Source: CAWDVK01 sp963805715
Lineage (GTDB): Bacteria > Actinomycetota > Actinomycetes > Streptosporangiales > Streptosporangiaceae
NCBI GenBank assembly: GCA_963805715.1
Contig: CAWDVK010000007.1
Location: 310,001-374,000 of the forward strand
Direction: 5' to 3'
Length of the DNA stretch: 64,000 bases
Shown: positions 34,352 to 45,040 of the stretch, piece after piece
Numbering within the stretch: the first letter of the stretch is position 1
Layout of the letters: every line of letters begins with the position of its first letter
The notes under the pieces: model-generated
Databases searched by the model: none
Told to the model about the DNA's origin: nothing
The model's input: the letters and a program-made list of their open reading frames with translations, nothing else
Position numbers and translations under genes: made by a program

Positions 34352-34548
34352 GAATGTCCTTGTCGGCGCGTCGCGCTTAGCTAGAGACCTGCCCTGCTGC
34401 CGCTGAGGATAAGCCGGCTGACGGCACCCTTGCCGCCCCCGCCATCCGCTCGCCCGGCCAAACCGCCCGCCCCGGCCAACCGCCCGCCTTCCAGCCGGCG
34501 GTCGATCCGGCGTGTCCGCCGGGTCAGCCGTCCGGCCGCAGGTGCCGG

Positions 34549-35328
34549 TCAGGGCCGGTACCGGTAGCCCATCCCCGGCTCGGTCAGCAGGTGCCGCGGC
34601 CGCGGCGGGTCTTCCTCCAGTTTCCGCCGCAGCCGGGCCATGTGAAATCGCAGGTAATGAGTATTTCTCTCGAAACCAGGGCCCCAGACCTCGGTGAGCA
34701 GCCGGTCAGAGCTGATCAGCTGGCCGGGGGCGCGCAGCAGTATCTCCAGCAGCCGCCACTCCGTCGGGGTGAGATGCGGCAGGTCGGCCCCCGCGCCGGG
34801 CTCGGGCACCAGCGTGGTCCTGGCCGTGTCCGGGCTGGCATGCCAGCTGACCGTGTAGGCGGCCAGGTCGATGTCGTAGCGGCCGATCCGGACGATGCCA
34901 TCGGACGGCGGGTGATCCTCGCGGCGCAGCGCGGCGCGCAGCCGGGCGAGCAGTTCCTCCATGGAGAACGGCTTGGTGACGTAATCATCGGCCCCGGCGT
35001 CCAGGGCACCGATCTTGTCCCCGGAGCCCGCCCGCCCGGAGAGCACGATGACCGGCGCGCTGGACCAGGCGCGGAGCCCCCGGATGACCTCGGTGCCGTC
35101 CACGTCGGGCAGCCCCAGGTCCAGCAGCACGGCGTCCGGCGGATGCCGGGTCGCCTCCGTCAGGGCCGTGCGCCCGTTCGTGGCCATGACCACGTCGTAG
35201 CCGCGGGCGTGCAGGTTGATGCGCAGTGCTCGCAGCAGGGCCGGCTCGTCTTCGACGACGAGGACGCGCAGCGTGCGGGTCGGCAAAGGGCGCGCGGGCG
35301 GACTGTCCGTCCGCCCGCGCGCCTGCAC
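34549..35328 (-). CDS. second KdpE-like response regulator, between kdpC and kdpD
   Basis: About 259 residues. Receiver: LRVLVVEDEPALLRALRINL, Asp in AVLLDLGLPD, Lys in DDYVTKPFSMEE; winged helix: LTPTEWRLLEILLRAPGQLISS. It closely resembles the distal KdpE in layout and motif wording, suggesting an old duplication. A GTG at 35328 has AGGGA six bases upstream, but the first 20 residues then pass through a 14-bp hairpin (35290-35322); a TTG just after the hairpin (about 35286) is an alternative start. It lies 25 bases beyond the kdpC stop. Which of the two regulators works with KdpD cannot be told from sequence. Confidence 0.85.
   Translation of the reverse strand: MQARGRTDSPPARPLPTRTLRVLVVEDEPALLRALRINLHARGYDVVMATNGRTALTEATRHPPDAVLLDLGLPDVDGTEVIRGLRAWSSAPVIVLSGRAGSGDKIGALDAGADDYVTKPFSMEELLARLRAALRREDHPPSDGIVRIGRYDIDLAAYTVSWHASPDTARTTLVPEPGAGADLPHLTPTEWRLLEILLRAPGQLISSDRLLTEVWGPGFERNTHYLRFHMARLRRKLEEDPPRPRHLLTEPGMGYRYRP
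35290..35322 (-). terminator. perfect 14-bp hairpin between kdpC and the second kdpE
   Basis: Arms 35290-35303 and 35309-35322 pair perfectly around a 5-base loop. Read leftward it follows the kdpC stop by about 32 bases and is followed by CCCTTT, so it could attenuate transcription from kdpC into the regulator and kdpD genes, or stabilise the upstream mRNA. Coding overlap with the regulator's proposed N-terminus depends on which start is used. Confidence 0.5.
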
Positions 35329-35353
35329 CGTATGTCCCTCGCTGCCCGGAATA

Positions 35354-35986
35354 TCAGACCGGGTACTTTTCATCGAGCGCGATGTTGAGGAGCAGGACGT
35401 TGACCCTCGGCTCGCCCAGGATCCCGATGTTCCGGCCCTGGGTGTACTTGCTGACGAGCGCCCTGATGGCGGCCGGGCTGACATGCCGGGCCGCGGCGAC
35501 GCGATCCACCTGGATGGCCGCGTTCTGCGGGGTGATGTCCGGGTCCAGGCCGGAGCCGGACGCGGTCACCGCGTCCGCCGGGATCTGCGAGATCTTGACG
35601 TGGTCGAACGCCGCGATCTGCTTCTGCCGCTGCCTGACCAGCTGCACCTGGACAGGATTGTCCGGCCCCAGGTTCGACGCACTGGAGTACAGCGGGTCGC
35701 AGCCGTAGTCGGTCTTGTCGCCCGCCACGACCGCGTCGGACGGCCGCGGCTGGAAGTACTGCGGCAGCGGGTTGCCCTTGGCGTCCACGAACTCCTGGCA
35801 GAGCAGGCTGGAGCCGACGACGCGGCCCTTGTAGCTCACCAGCGATCCGTTGACCTGGTGGTGGAATGCGACCTGGCCGATCCCGAACACGACCAGCGGG
35901 TAGGCGATCCCGCAGATCACGGTGAATACGAGCAGGCCGCGCAGCCCGGTGATGAGCTGCCGGAGGGTATTGGGTAGACGATTCAT
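35354..35986 (-). CDS. kdpC: potassium-transporting ATPase subunit KdpC
   Basis: 210 residues: a single N-terminal membrane helix (LLVFTVICGIAYPLVVFGIG), then the extracytoplasmic domain with the family stretches VGSSLLCQEF, YFQPRPS, SGSGLDPDITPQNA and LNIALDEKYPV at the end. KdpC stabilises the KdpFABC complex and aids nucleotide/K+ affinity. It starts 6 bases after kdpB. Confidence 0.96.
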   Translation of the reverse strand: MNRLPNTLRQLITGLRGLLVFTVICGIAYPLVVFGIGQVAFHHQVNGSLVSYKGRVVGSSLLCQEFVDAKGNPLPQYFQPRPSDAVVAGDKTDYGCDPLYSSASNLGPDNPVQVQLVRQRQKQIAAFDHVKISQIPADAVTASGSGLDPDITPQNAAIQVDRVAAARHVSPAAIRALVSKYTQGRNIGILGEPRVNVLLLNIALDEKYPV

Positions 35987-35992
35987 GTCAGA

Positions 35993-38124
<2,132 letters not shown>

Positions 38125-38125
<1 letters not shown>

Positions 38126-39792
38126 CAGTGCAGTCCTTCTGCGAACGGGCCCAGCGCGAGCGCGGGGAAGTAGGTCAGGCCGACCAGGACGAGGATGACG
38201 GCGATCAGCATGCCGACGAACAGTGGCTTGCGGGTGTCCAGCGTGCCAACGCTCGCGGGTACACGCGCCTGTCTGGCCAGTGAGCCGGCCAGGCCGAGCG
38301 CGAAGATCTCCGGCGCGAACCTGCCGAGCAGCATCACGATGCCGCCGAGCGTGTTGTACCAGGTCGTGTTCGTGGCCAGGCCGGCGAATGCGGAGCCGTT
38401 GTTATTGGCCATCGAGGCGAACGCGTACATGATCTCGGTCAGCCCGTGCGGGCCCGGGTTGAAGATCGAGCTCTGGCCGATATGCGTCCCGATGGAGAGT
38501 CCCGCCGCGGTCAGGATGACCGTCGGCAGCGTCAGGAAGTACAGGGCCGCGTACTTCATCTCGGTGGGCCGGATCTTCTTGCCGATGTACTCCGGCGTCC
38601 GGCCGACCATCAGCCCGGCCACGAACACGGTGACCATGGCGAGCACGAGGATGCCGTACAGCCCGGCGCCGACGCCGCCGGGCGCGATCTCGCCCAGTGC
38701 GATGTCGAACAGCGCGATGCCGCCGCCGAACGGGGTCAGCGAATCATGGAAGCAGTTCACCGAGCCCGTGGACGTCACCGTGGTGGACGCGGCGAACAGC
38801 GAGCAGCCGGCCGTGCCGAACCGGGTTTCCACGCCCTCCATCGCGCCATGCGCGAGCATCGTGGCGGTTCCGCCAGCCTTCTCCTGGAAGTAGCTGATCC
38901 CGCCGATGGCCGCCAGCCAGATGGTGGCCATGACCGCGAGAAGCGCGTAGCCCTGCCGGTTGTCCTTGACCATCTTGCCGAAGGTGCGTGGCAGGCAGAA
39001 CGCCGTCAGCAGCAGGAGGAAGATCTCGAACCAGTTCGTGAACGGGTTCGGGTTCTCGAACGGGTGCGCCGAGTTGGTGTTGAGCGGGCCGCCGCCGTTG
39101 TTACCCGCGTCCTTGATCACCTCTTGTGAGGCGAATGGGCCGCCGACGATCGTCTGGTGCGCGCCAGAGACGGTGGTCACGGTGTGGTAGGCGGCGAAGT
39201 TGTCGATCACGCCGCCGGCGGCTAGCACCAGCCCGCCGATTACCGCCAGCGGAATCAGGTAGCGGATCGTAATCCTGGTGAGGTCCACCCAGAAGTTGCC
39301 GAGCTTGTCGGTCCTGGAGCGGACAAACCCGCGGACCATCGCGATCGCAACGACGATGCCGACCGCGGCGGACAGGAAATTCTGCACCGCGAGGCCGCTC
39401 ATCTGGACCAGGTAGGTCATGGTGTTCTCGCCCGCGTAGTTCTGCCAGTTCGTGTTGGTCACGAACGAGACAGCCGTGTTCCAGGCCAGGTCGGGCGGGA
39501 CGTTGGCCATGTGCGGGCCGACAAACTGCAGCAGGTAATGCTGCAGCCGCTGCAGGCCGTACAGGAACAGCACGCTGATCACGGAGAACGCCAGCATGCT
39601 GCGGACGTAGGCGCTCCATTTCTGGTCCGCGGCCGGGTTGATGCCGATGATCTTGTACAGCCCGCGCTCAACCCGCCAGTGCTTGTCCGTGGTGAAGATG
39701 TGAGCCATGTAGTTGCCGATCGGCACGTAGCACGCGGCAAGCGCGGCGACGAGCAGGCCGGCCTGCAGCCAGCCTGCGGTGGCGCTACTCAT
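38125..39792 (-). CDS. kdpA: potassium-transporting ATPase subunit KdpA
   Basis: 555 residues with about ten membrane segments and the K+-channel-like selectivity-filter regions (FVTNTNWQNYAGENTMTYL; TVTSTGSVNCFHDSLTPFGG; ASMANNNGSAFAGL). It is the K+-selecting subunit of KdpFABC. The start overlaps the kdpF stop, as usual. Confidence 0.97.
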
Positions 39793-39881
39793 CAGAACCT
39801 CTCAGGCAGGACGAGGGCTATGAACAGGTAGATCGTGAGCGCGATGCCGACGATCAGGCCGATCAGGTTCTCAGCGCTCAA
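39792..39881 (-). CDS. kdpF: potassium-transporting ATPase small subunit KdpF
   Basis: 29 residues, one membrane helix, ending IALVLPERF, the characteristic KdpF tail. The start is TTG at 39881 with an AAGGGGG run upstream. The TGA overlaps the kdpA ATG. It stabilises the complex. Confidence 0.85.
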   Translation of the reverse strand: MSAENLIGLIVGIALTIYLFIALVLPERF

Positions 39882-39960
39882 AGCGCTCGACCCCCTTGAG
39901 GATGAGGAAGAGCACGCCGAACACCACGATGGTCAGACCGATATAGAGCAGGTCTTGCAT
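39871..39960 (-). CDS. 29-residue membrane ORF upstream of kdpF
   Basis: The product starts MQDLLYIGLTIVVFGVLFLI and ends KGVERFER; one membrane helix with a charged tail. AGGAGGG stands 5-6 bases before the ATG, stronger than the site of kdpF itself. Its end overlaps the kdpF start by 11 bases, so kdpF is probably translated by coupling. Similar tiny ORFs occur before kdpF in actinobacteria, but no function is known. Confidence 0.7.
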   Translation of the reverse strand: MQDLLYIGLTIVVFGVLFLILKGVERFER

Positions 39961-40188
39961 GCAGCCCTCCTAGGCGCGAACAGGTACATCGCCCAATAGA
40001 ACCGCGCTGACCAGGCCGTACAGGCGGCCCATGCGGAACCCATGCGGGCAGCGAGGCGGTCCTAACAGAACTCATGCAGTCCGCGAGTGCCGCGCCCTTC
40101 GCGGCGATGAGCGGCAACCGGCCGTAGTTGCCTGGCGTCAGGCGAGCCGCGGCTGCCGCCGGTCAGGCCCCGGCGCGGCCGCCTGCGA

Positions 40189-41301
40189 TCACTGCCCTGC
40201 GCCGAGAAAGCGCCGCGCGCAGGCGGCGATCCGCTCGCTGGCGTGCCCGTCCCCGTACGGAGAGGGGATGCCGGCCAGCCGCTCGCCGAGCAGCGGGTCC
40301 GCGATGAGCTGCCTGCCCGCCTCGCCGATGGCCGGGCCGGGCGTGATGAGCTGAGCGAAGCCCGAATCCACTGACTCGGGGCGCTCGGTCGAGTTCCTGA
40401 TGACCAGGAGCGGGCGCTTGAGCACGGTGCACTCCTCCTGCACGCCGCCCGAATCGGACACCAGCAGGCGGGCCACGCTGGCCAGGCCCAGGAAGGTCCG
40501 GTGGTCGGCCGGCGGGATCGGCCGCAGCCGGTCCACCGCTGCACCCAGCCGGTACCGGGCGACAGCGAGCCGGGTGCGGGGATGCAGGGGCAGCAGCACC
40601 GGCATGCCCAGCTTCGCCAGCTCGCCCAGGATCGTGGCCAGCCGCTCCGGATCGTCGGTGTTCTCCGGCCGGTGAATCGTGGCGAGCACGAAGGCGCCAG
40701 GATCGACGCCCAGGTCTGTCGCGATCTCGCGTGCCGCGGCCTCCGGCGGGAGCATGCCCAGGGTCGCCTCGACGATCGTGTTGCCGGTCAGCGTGATCTT
40801 CGCGGCCGGGACGCCCTCGGCCCGGAGATTGGCGACAGCGCGGGCCGTCGGGGCGCAGTGTAAGTCGGCCAGCACGCCCGTGACGCACCTGTTGATTTCC
40901 TCGGGCATCCGCCGGTCATGCGAGCGCAGGCCGGCCTCGACGTGAATGACGGGCACGCCCGCGTAGCTCGCGGCCTGTGCGCCGGCCGACGCGGTGTTGG
41001 TGTCGCCCTGGACGATGACCGCGGCCGGCCGGTCAGCGCGCAGCAGGTCCCCCAGCTGCTCGATCATGCGCCCGACCTGGGCGTGCCGAGGCGCGCCGCA
41101 GATGCCGCCCAGGGTCTGCGCCTGGCGGATCCCGGCTGCGGCCAGGAACACGCCGGACAGCTCCGCATCCTCGTGCTGGCTCGTGTGCAGGAGCCGCCCA
41201 TCGGGCCCGAGCAAGCGGACAAGCGGTGCCAGTTTCACTATTTCAGGACGAGTGCCGGCGACAATAGCTATATGGCTGATTCCGCCGGCGGCGTGCGCCA
41301 T
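40189..41301 (-). CDS. wecB: UDP-N-acetylglucosamine 2-epimerase (non-hydrolysing)
   Basis: About 370 residues. It begins IAIVAGTRPEIVKLAPLVRLL and has GDTNTASAGAQAA, VIHVEAGLRSHDRRMPEEINR, LATIHRPENTDD and LVSDSGGVQEECTVLKRPLLVIRNSTERPE split along the second half, all WecB/MnaA motifs. It makes UDP-ManNAc from UDP-GlcNAc for envelope polysaccharides. ATG 41301 has AGGGA six bases upstream; an earlier ATG at 41331 is open. Single gene upstream of the kdp operon on the same strand. Confidence 0.93.
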   Translation of the reverse strand: MAHAAGGISHIAIVAGTRPEIVKLAPLVRLLGPDGRLLHTSQHEDAELSGVFLAAAGIRQAQTLGGICGAPRHAQVGRMIEQLGDLLRADRPAAVIVQGDTNTASAGAQAASYAGVPVIHVEAGLRSHDRRMPEEINRCVTGVLADLHCAPTARAVANLRAEGVPAAKITLTGNTIVEATLGMLPPEAAAREIATDLGVDPGAFVLATIHRPENTDDPERLATILGELAKLGMPVLLPLHPRTRLAVARYRLGAAVDRLRPIPPADHRTFLGLASVARLLVSDSGGVQEECTVLKRPLLVIRNSTERPESVDSGFAQLITPGPAIGEAGRQLIADPLLGERLAGIPSPYGDGHASERIAACARRFLGAGQ

Positions 41302-41753
41302 ATTCATTCCCTTGCAATGTGAATGTCGCATATTCGGGTCATGGTTAAGCGAGCCGGCCGTACGGCTGCTGAGCTGCGTGTTCCACGATGACTCTAATAG
41401 CGCGCCTACCGCCGCAGCGGAGATATCAGCAGAGCGCCCTGCCGACAGCCCGCAATGACGGCTGGGGAGATTCTGATAATACGGAACGATAGTGGCCGCT
41501 TCTAGCTGTGCGCTTTTGGCAGTATGCCGGGCCCGCCGGGCTGGCCAGGTACCTGACCATGATCGTCCCGTCTCGCGATCACGCGGCCCTGCGCAGCGGA
41601 ACCATGGTCAGTCCAGGTGCTGAGCCCGGGGATGCGGGCAGGCTAGCGTGCCTCAGCAGGCGTGCCTGCGGTCCCGTCCGCTGCCCGGCTAGCCTGGAGC
41701 CGGTAGCAGGAGAGGACGCGGCAGGCAGCCGGCCTGGCCGCTGGAGGTGCTGA
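41302..41753. other. non-coding stretch between wecB and the SGNH hydrolase
   Basis: About 450 bases without a recognisable gene or RNA. It is the divergent promoter region of the two flanking genes and is somewhat more AT-rich around 41470-41520. No repeat or operator was identified. Confidence 0.5.
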
Positions 41754-42536
41754 GTGACGAACCTGGCCGTCAGTTCCTACCTGGCGATCGGAGACAGCTT
41801 TACCGAGGGCGTCGGCGATCCGGATCATGCCGGCGGCTGCCGGGGCTGGGCGGACCGGTTCGCGGAGCGGCTCGCCGCGCACTCGCCCGGTGCGAGATAC
41901 GCCAACCTAGCGATCCGCGGCAAGCTGCTCGGGCAGGTGGCCACCGAGCAGGTCCCGGCCGCCATCGCGCTGCGGCCCGACCTGGTCAGCCTGGCGGCAG
42001 GCGGCAACGACCTGCTCCGGCCCAGGGCCGACCCGGACTCGCTGGCGGCGACCTTCGACGATGCCGTCAGCCGGATGCGCGCGGCCGGCAGCCAGGTGCT
42101 GCTCTTCACCGGCTTCGACCCCGGCACCTTCCCGCTGCTGCGCATGATCCGGGGCAAGGCGGCCGCGTTCAACATGAACCTGCGGCAGATTGCCAGCCGC
42201 CGCGACTGCCTGCTGGTCGACCTCTGGACGATGACCGTGCTGACCGATCCGCGGATGTGGTGTGACGACCGGCTGCACCTGGCGCCGGAGGGCCACCGCC
42301 GGGTGGCGCTGCGGGTCTGCGAGGCGGTCGGCGTGCCGGTGGACGCGGACTGGCGCGAGCCGCCGGCTTCCGCGGCGGGGCCGGGAGCCCGGCTCGCGGC
42401 AGGCTGGCTGGCCGCCCGGCGGCAGGACGCGCGGTGGGCCCGTGAGCACGCTGCGCCGTGGGTCAGCCGGAGGCTGCGCGGCGTCTCCAGCGGCGACGGC
42501 ATCGAGCCCAAGCGGCCCGAGCTGCGGCCATTCTGA
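41754..42536 (+). CDS. SGNH/GDSL-type hydrolase
   Basis: 260 residues. Block I is LAIGDSFTEGVGDP with the nucleophilic Ser, block III is SLAAGGNDLLRP with the oxyanion Asn, and block V is WCDDRLHLAPEGHRR with the Asp and His of the catalytic triad. No signal peptide, so a cytoplasmic esterase/lipase. GTG 41754 overlaps no other frame and has GGAGG upstream. It converges with the aminotransferase across a G/C-run region. Confidence 0.9.
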   Translation: MTNLAVSSYLAIGDSFTEGVGDPDHAGGCRGWADRFAERLAAHSPGARYANLAIRGKLLGQVATEQVPAAIALRPDLVSLAAGGNDLLRPRADPDSLAATFDDAVSRMRAAGSQVLLFTGFDPGTFPLLRMIRGKAAAFNMNLRQIASRRDCLLVDLWTMTVLTDPRMWCDDRLHLAPEGHRRVALRVCEAVGVPVDADWREPPASAAGPGARLAAGWLAARRQDARWAREHAAPWVSRRLRGVSSGDGIEPKRPELRPF

Positions 42537-42537
42537 T

Positions 42538-42600
42538 CCCGCCCAGTCCCGCCCAGCCCCGCCCCAGTCCCGCCCGCCCCAGCCCCGCCCCGCCCGCCCT
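42538..42600 (-). repeat. C-run/G-run tract with quadruplex potential
   Basis: Sixty bases of repeated CCCGCC, CCCAG and CCCCGCCCC units between two convergent genes. The minus strand, which is the transcript side of the aminotransferase, has about a dozen runs of three or four G separated by one to four bases. Confidence 0.65.
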
Positions 42601-42618
42601 GCGCGGTCCGCTGCGCGG

Positions 42619-43923
42619 TCAGGCGCAGTCGGCCAGGATCTCGGCGAGCCGGTCCAGGCTGGCGGCTATCCACGGCAGCGTCAGCGGGTCGGCCGCCAGC
42701 AGCGCGGCCTGCCGCTGCTCGTCGGTGTCGCCGTAGAGCAGCCCGGTGGCCAGCCGCAGTTGCAGCGCCGCGGGCCTGGCGCCGAACGCGCTGGCCGGCA
42801 GCGTGCTGGCGCCGTAGCGATCGAGCAGCAGCCCGGCCAGCGCGGCTCCGGTGCTGACACCGAACCTGCGCGCCAGCCCATCCCGCCAGGGCTCGAAGTC
42901 CGGGTACACGTAGAACGCCGCCTCCGGCTGCGGCACCAGCAGGCCCGCCGACCGGCAGGCACTGGCCACGGCGCGGGCCACGGCGGCGTGCAGGGACCGG
43001 CTCTGCGCTATCCGTTCCGAAATCTCGGGCGGCTCACCGAAGGCCACGGCGGCCGCGTGCTGGATGGGCACGGCTGGCGCCGACCAGATCTCGCTGCCGA
43101 TGCCGAGCAGCCGGTCGCGCAGCGCACGGCCGAGCTTGCCGTCAGGCAGCCGCGCGACGCCGATCCGCCAGCCGCCGAGCGCGAGGTTCTTGCTCAGCGC
43201 CGTCGTCACGACCGTGCGGTCCGGTGCGACGCGGGCCGGGCTGAGGAACTCGGCCGCTGGATCGTGCACGAGGTCGCGGTAGATCTCATCGGAGATGATG
43301 ATCAGGTCGTGCCGGTCGGCCACCGCGCAGAGCTCGCGGATGACGGCCGGGCTGGCCAGCCTGCCGGTCGGGTTGTCCGGCAGGGTGACCACCACGGAGC
43401 GGATCTTGCGGCCGCCCGCGGCCGACGCCGTGACGGCGCGGTCGAGCTCGGCGGGGTCACAGACGCCGCCCTCCGCGGCCGGGACGAGGCATGCTTGCAG
43501 GCCGGCCAGGCTCGCATGAGCCGCGTAGCTGACCCAGCTCGGCTGCGGCACGGCGACGTCGGTGCCGATCGCCAGCAGCAGCGCGAACAGCAGCGGCTTG
43601 CTGCCGGGACCAGCGGCGGTCTGGTCCGGATCGGTGGGCAGCTCGCGCCTGTCCCAGTAGCCGGCTGCCGCGGCTCGCAGCGCCGGGATGCCGGCCACCG
43701 GGCCGTAGCCGCTCCGGGCGGTCGCGGCGGTCAGCGCCGCGCGCAGCGCGGGATGGACGGGAAGCCCGGCTTCGCCGAAGCCGAGCGGGAGGACCTGCTG
43801 GCCGCCGAGACGGCGGGTGGCGAGGGCCTCATTGGCGGCGAGGGTTGCTGACACGGTGACGCGGCTGCGGCCGCCGGTCAGTGGCGCTGGCATGGTCGCG
43901 GTAGCTGGCCCGGCCCAGGGCAT
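42619..43923 (-). CDS. class I/II pyridoxal-phosphate aminotransferase
   Basis: 434 residues. Fold type I: SGYGPVAGIPALRAAAAGYW, VTLPDNPTGRLAS, IIISDEIYRDLVHD, and the Lys-bearing TTALSKNLALGGWRIG followed by the Arg-containing C-terminal domain. AAGGAG lies 10 bases before the ATG. It is divergent from the LysR gene at 44075 across a 150-base gap, the usual arrangement for a LysR target. The substrate cannot be named. Confidence 0.9.
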   Translation of the reverse strand: MPWAGPATATMPAPLTGGRSRVTVSATLAANEALATRRLGGQQVLPLGFGEAGLPVHPALRAALTAATARSGYGPVAGIPALRAAAAGYWDRRELPTDPDQTAAGPGSKPLLFALLLAIGTDVAVPQPSWVSYAAHASLAGLQACLVPAAEGGVCDPAELDRAVTASAAGGRKIRSVVVTLPDNPTGRLASPAVIRELCAVADRHDLIIISDEIYRDLVHDPAAEFLSPARVAPDRTVVTTALSKNLALGGWRIGVARLPDGKLGRALRDRLLGIGSEIWSAPAVPIQHAAAVAFGEPPEISERIAQSRSLHAAVARAVASACRSAGLLVPQPEAAFYVYPDFEPWRDGLARRFGVSTGAALAGLLLDRYGASTLPASAFGARPAALQLRLATGLLYGDTDEQRQAALLAADPLTLPWIAASLDRLAEILADCA

Positions 43924-44074
43924 GACGGAGTAACTCCTTGCTGCGGGGAATTTCGGGGCACCATGGCAGGAACTGGCACCGAACCGACGTCATCAGCGGT
44001 CCTCTTGACCAGCATCTCGTGCGCGGAGCGTTAGCGCAAACCGACGATCCTGTCGCAGAGGGTAAGATTTTCTG

Positions 44075-44986
44075 ATGCTAGATGTGCACCGGCTGCGGCT
44101 GCTGCGGGAGTTCGCCGAGCGCGGCACGATCACGGCCACCGCGGCCGCACTCGGTTACACCCCGTCCGCGGTGTCTCAGCAGCTCGCCGCGCTGGAACGG
44201 GAATCAGGCGCGGCGCTGCTCGACCGCTCGGCCCGGTCGGCCGAGCTGACCGATGCCGGGCGGAAGCTGGCCGGGCACGCCGCGCAGATCCTGGCCCTGA
44301 TCGAGGCCGCCGAGGCGGACCTGTCCGCGCCGGAGCCGAGCGGTCGCGTCGCCGTCGCCGCCTTTCCCACTGCCGCGGTGGCCTTCGCCCCGGCCCTGAC
44401 CCGCACGGTGCGCTCGCACCCGGGGCTGAGCCTGCTGCTCCGGCAGAATCTCGGTGATGATGGCCTGCGGCTGGTCCGGGCCGGCCAGGTCGATGTCGCG
44501 ATCGTCGATGACTGGTCCGGCCGCGAGCCGGATGCCGAGCACAGCGTGCTGCGCTTCTACCCGCTGCTGCGCGACCCGCTCGTGCTGGTGCTGCCCAGGA
44601 ATCACTGGGCGGCTGACCTGCGTGCCCCGGTGGCGCTGCAGCAACTGCTCGACGAGCCATGGCTGGCCACGCCGGCCGGCGAGCCGTCCCGGCGAGTGGT
44701 CGACGGGCTGCTGGCGCAGGCGGGCGGGGCGCCGCCGACACCGTGGGAGTTCGAGGGGCTGGCCACGATCCTGAGCCTGGTCGCCCGCGGCATCGGGATC
44801 GCCGCGCTGCCCCGTCTCACCCTCGCGGCGGGGGAGGGCCGCGTGGTCGTGCGCGAGTTGCCCGGGGTCAGCCGGAGCCGGGACGTGCACGCGGTAGCGA
44901 GGGCGTCCAGCGTCCGCCGCCCGTCCGTCGCGGCCATCCTCGAGGCACTGGCCGGCGCTGCCCGTACGCTGGCCCGGCACGGCTGA
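44075..44986 (+). CDS. LysR family transcriptional regulator
   Basis: 303 residues: N-terminal HTH (LRLLREFAERGTITATAAAL, YTPSAVSQQLAALERE) and a complete effector domain. Divergent from the aminotransferase, which it probably controls. Effector unknown. Confidence 0.92.
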   Translation: MLDVHRLRLLREFAERGTITATAAALGYTPSAVSQQLAALERESGAALLDRSARSAELTDAGRKLAGHAAQILALIEAAEADLSAPEPSGRVAVAAFPTAAVAFAPALTRTVRSHPGLSLLLRQNLGDDGLRLVRAGQVDVAIVDDWSGREPDAEHSVLRFYPLLRDPLVLVLPRNHWAADLRAPVALQQLLDEPWLATPAGEPSRRVVDGLLAQAGGAPPTPWEFEGLATILSLVARGIGIAALPRLTLAAGEGRVVVRELPGVSRSRDVHAVARASSVRRPSVAAILEALAGAARTLARHG

Positions 44987-45040
44987 CCGGTGCCACCGCA
45001 CGGCTGACCGGTGCCGCCGCCCGCGGACCGCCGCTGGCGC

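Noticed and set aside
39961..40188. Riboswitch upstream of the kdp operon
   Set aside because: Looked for a conserved structured leader but saw no recognisable motif; the gap is short and unremarkable.
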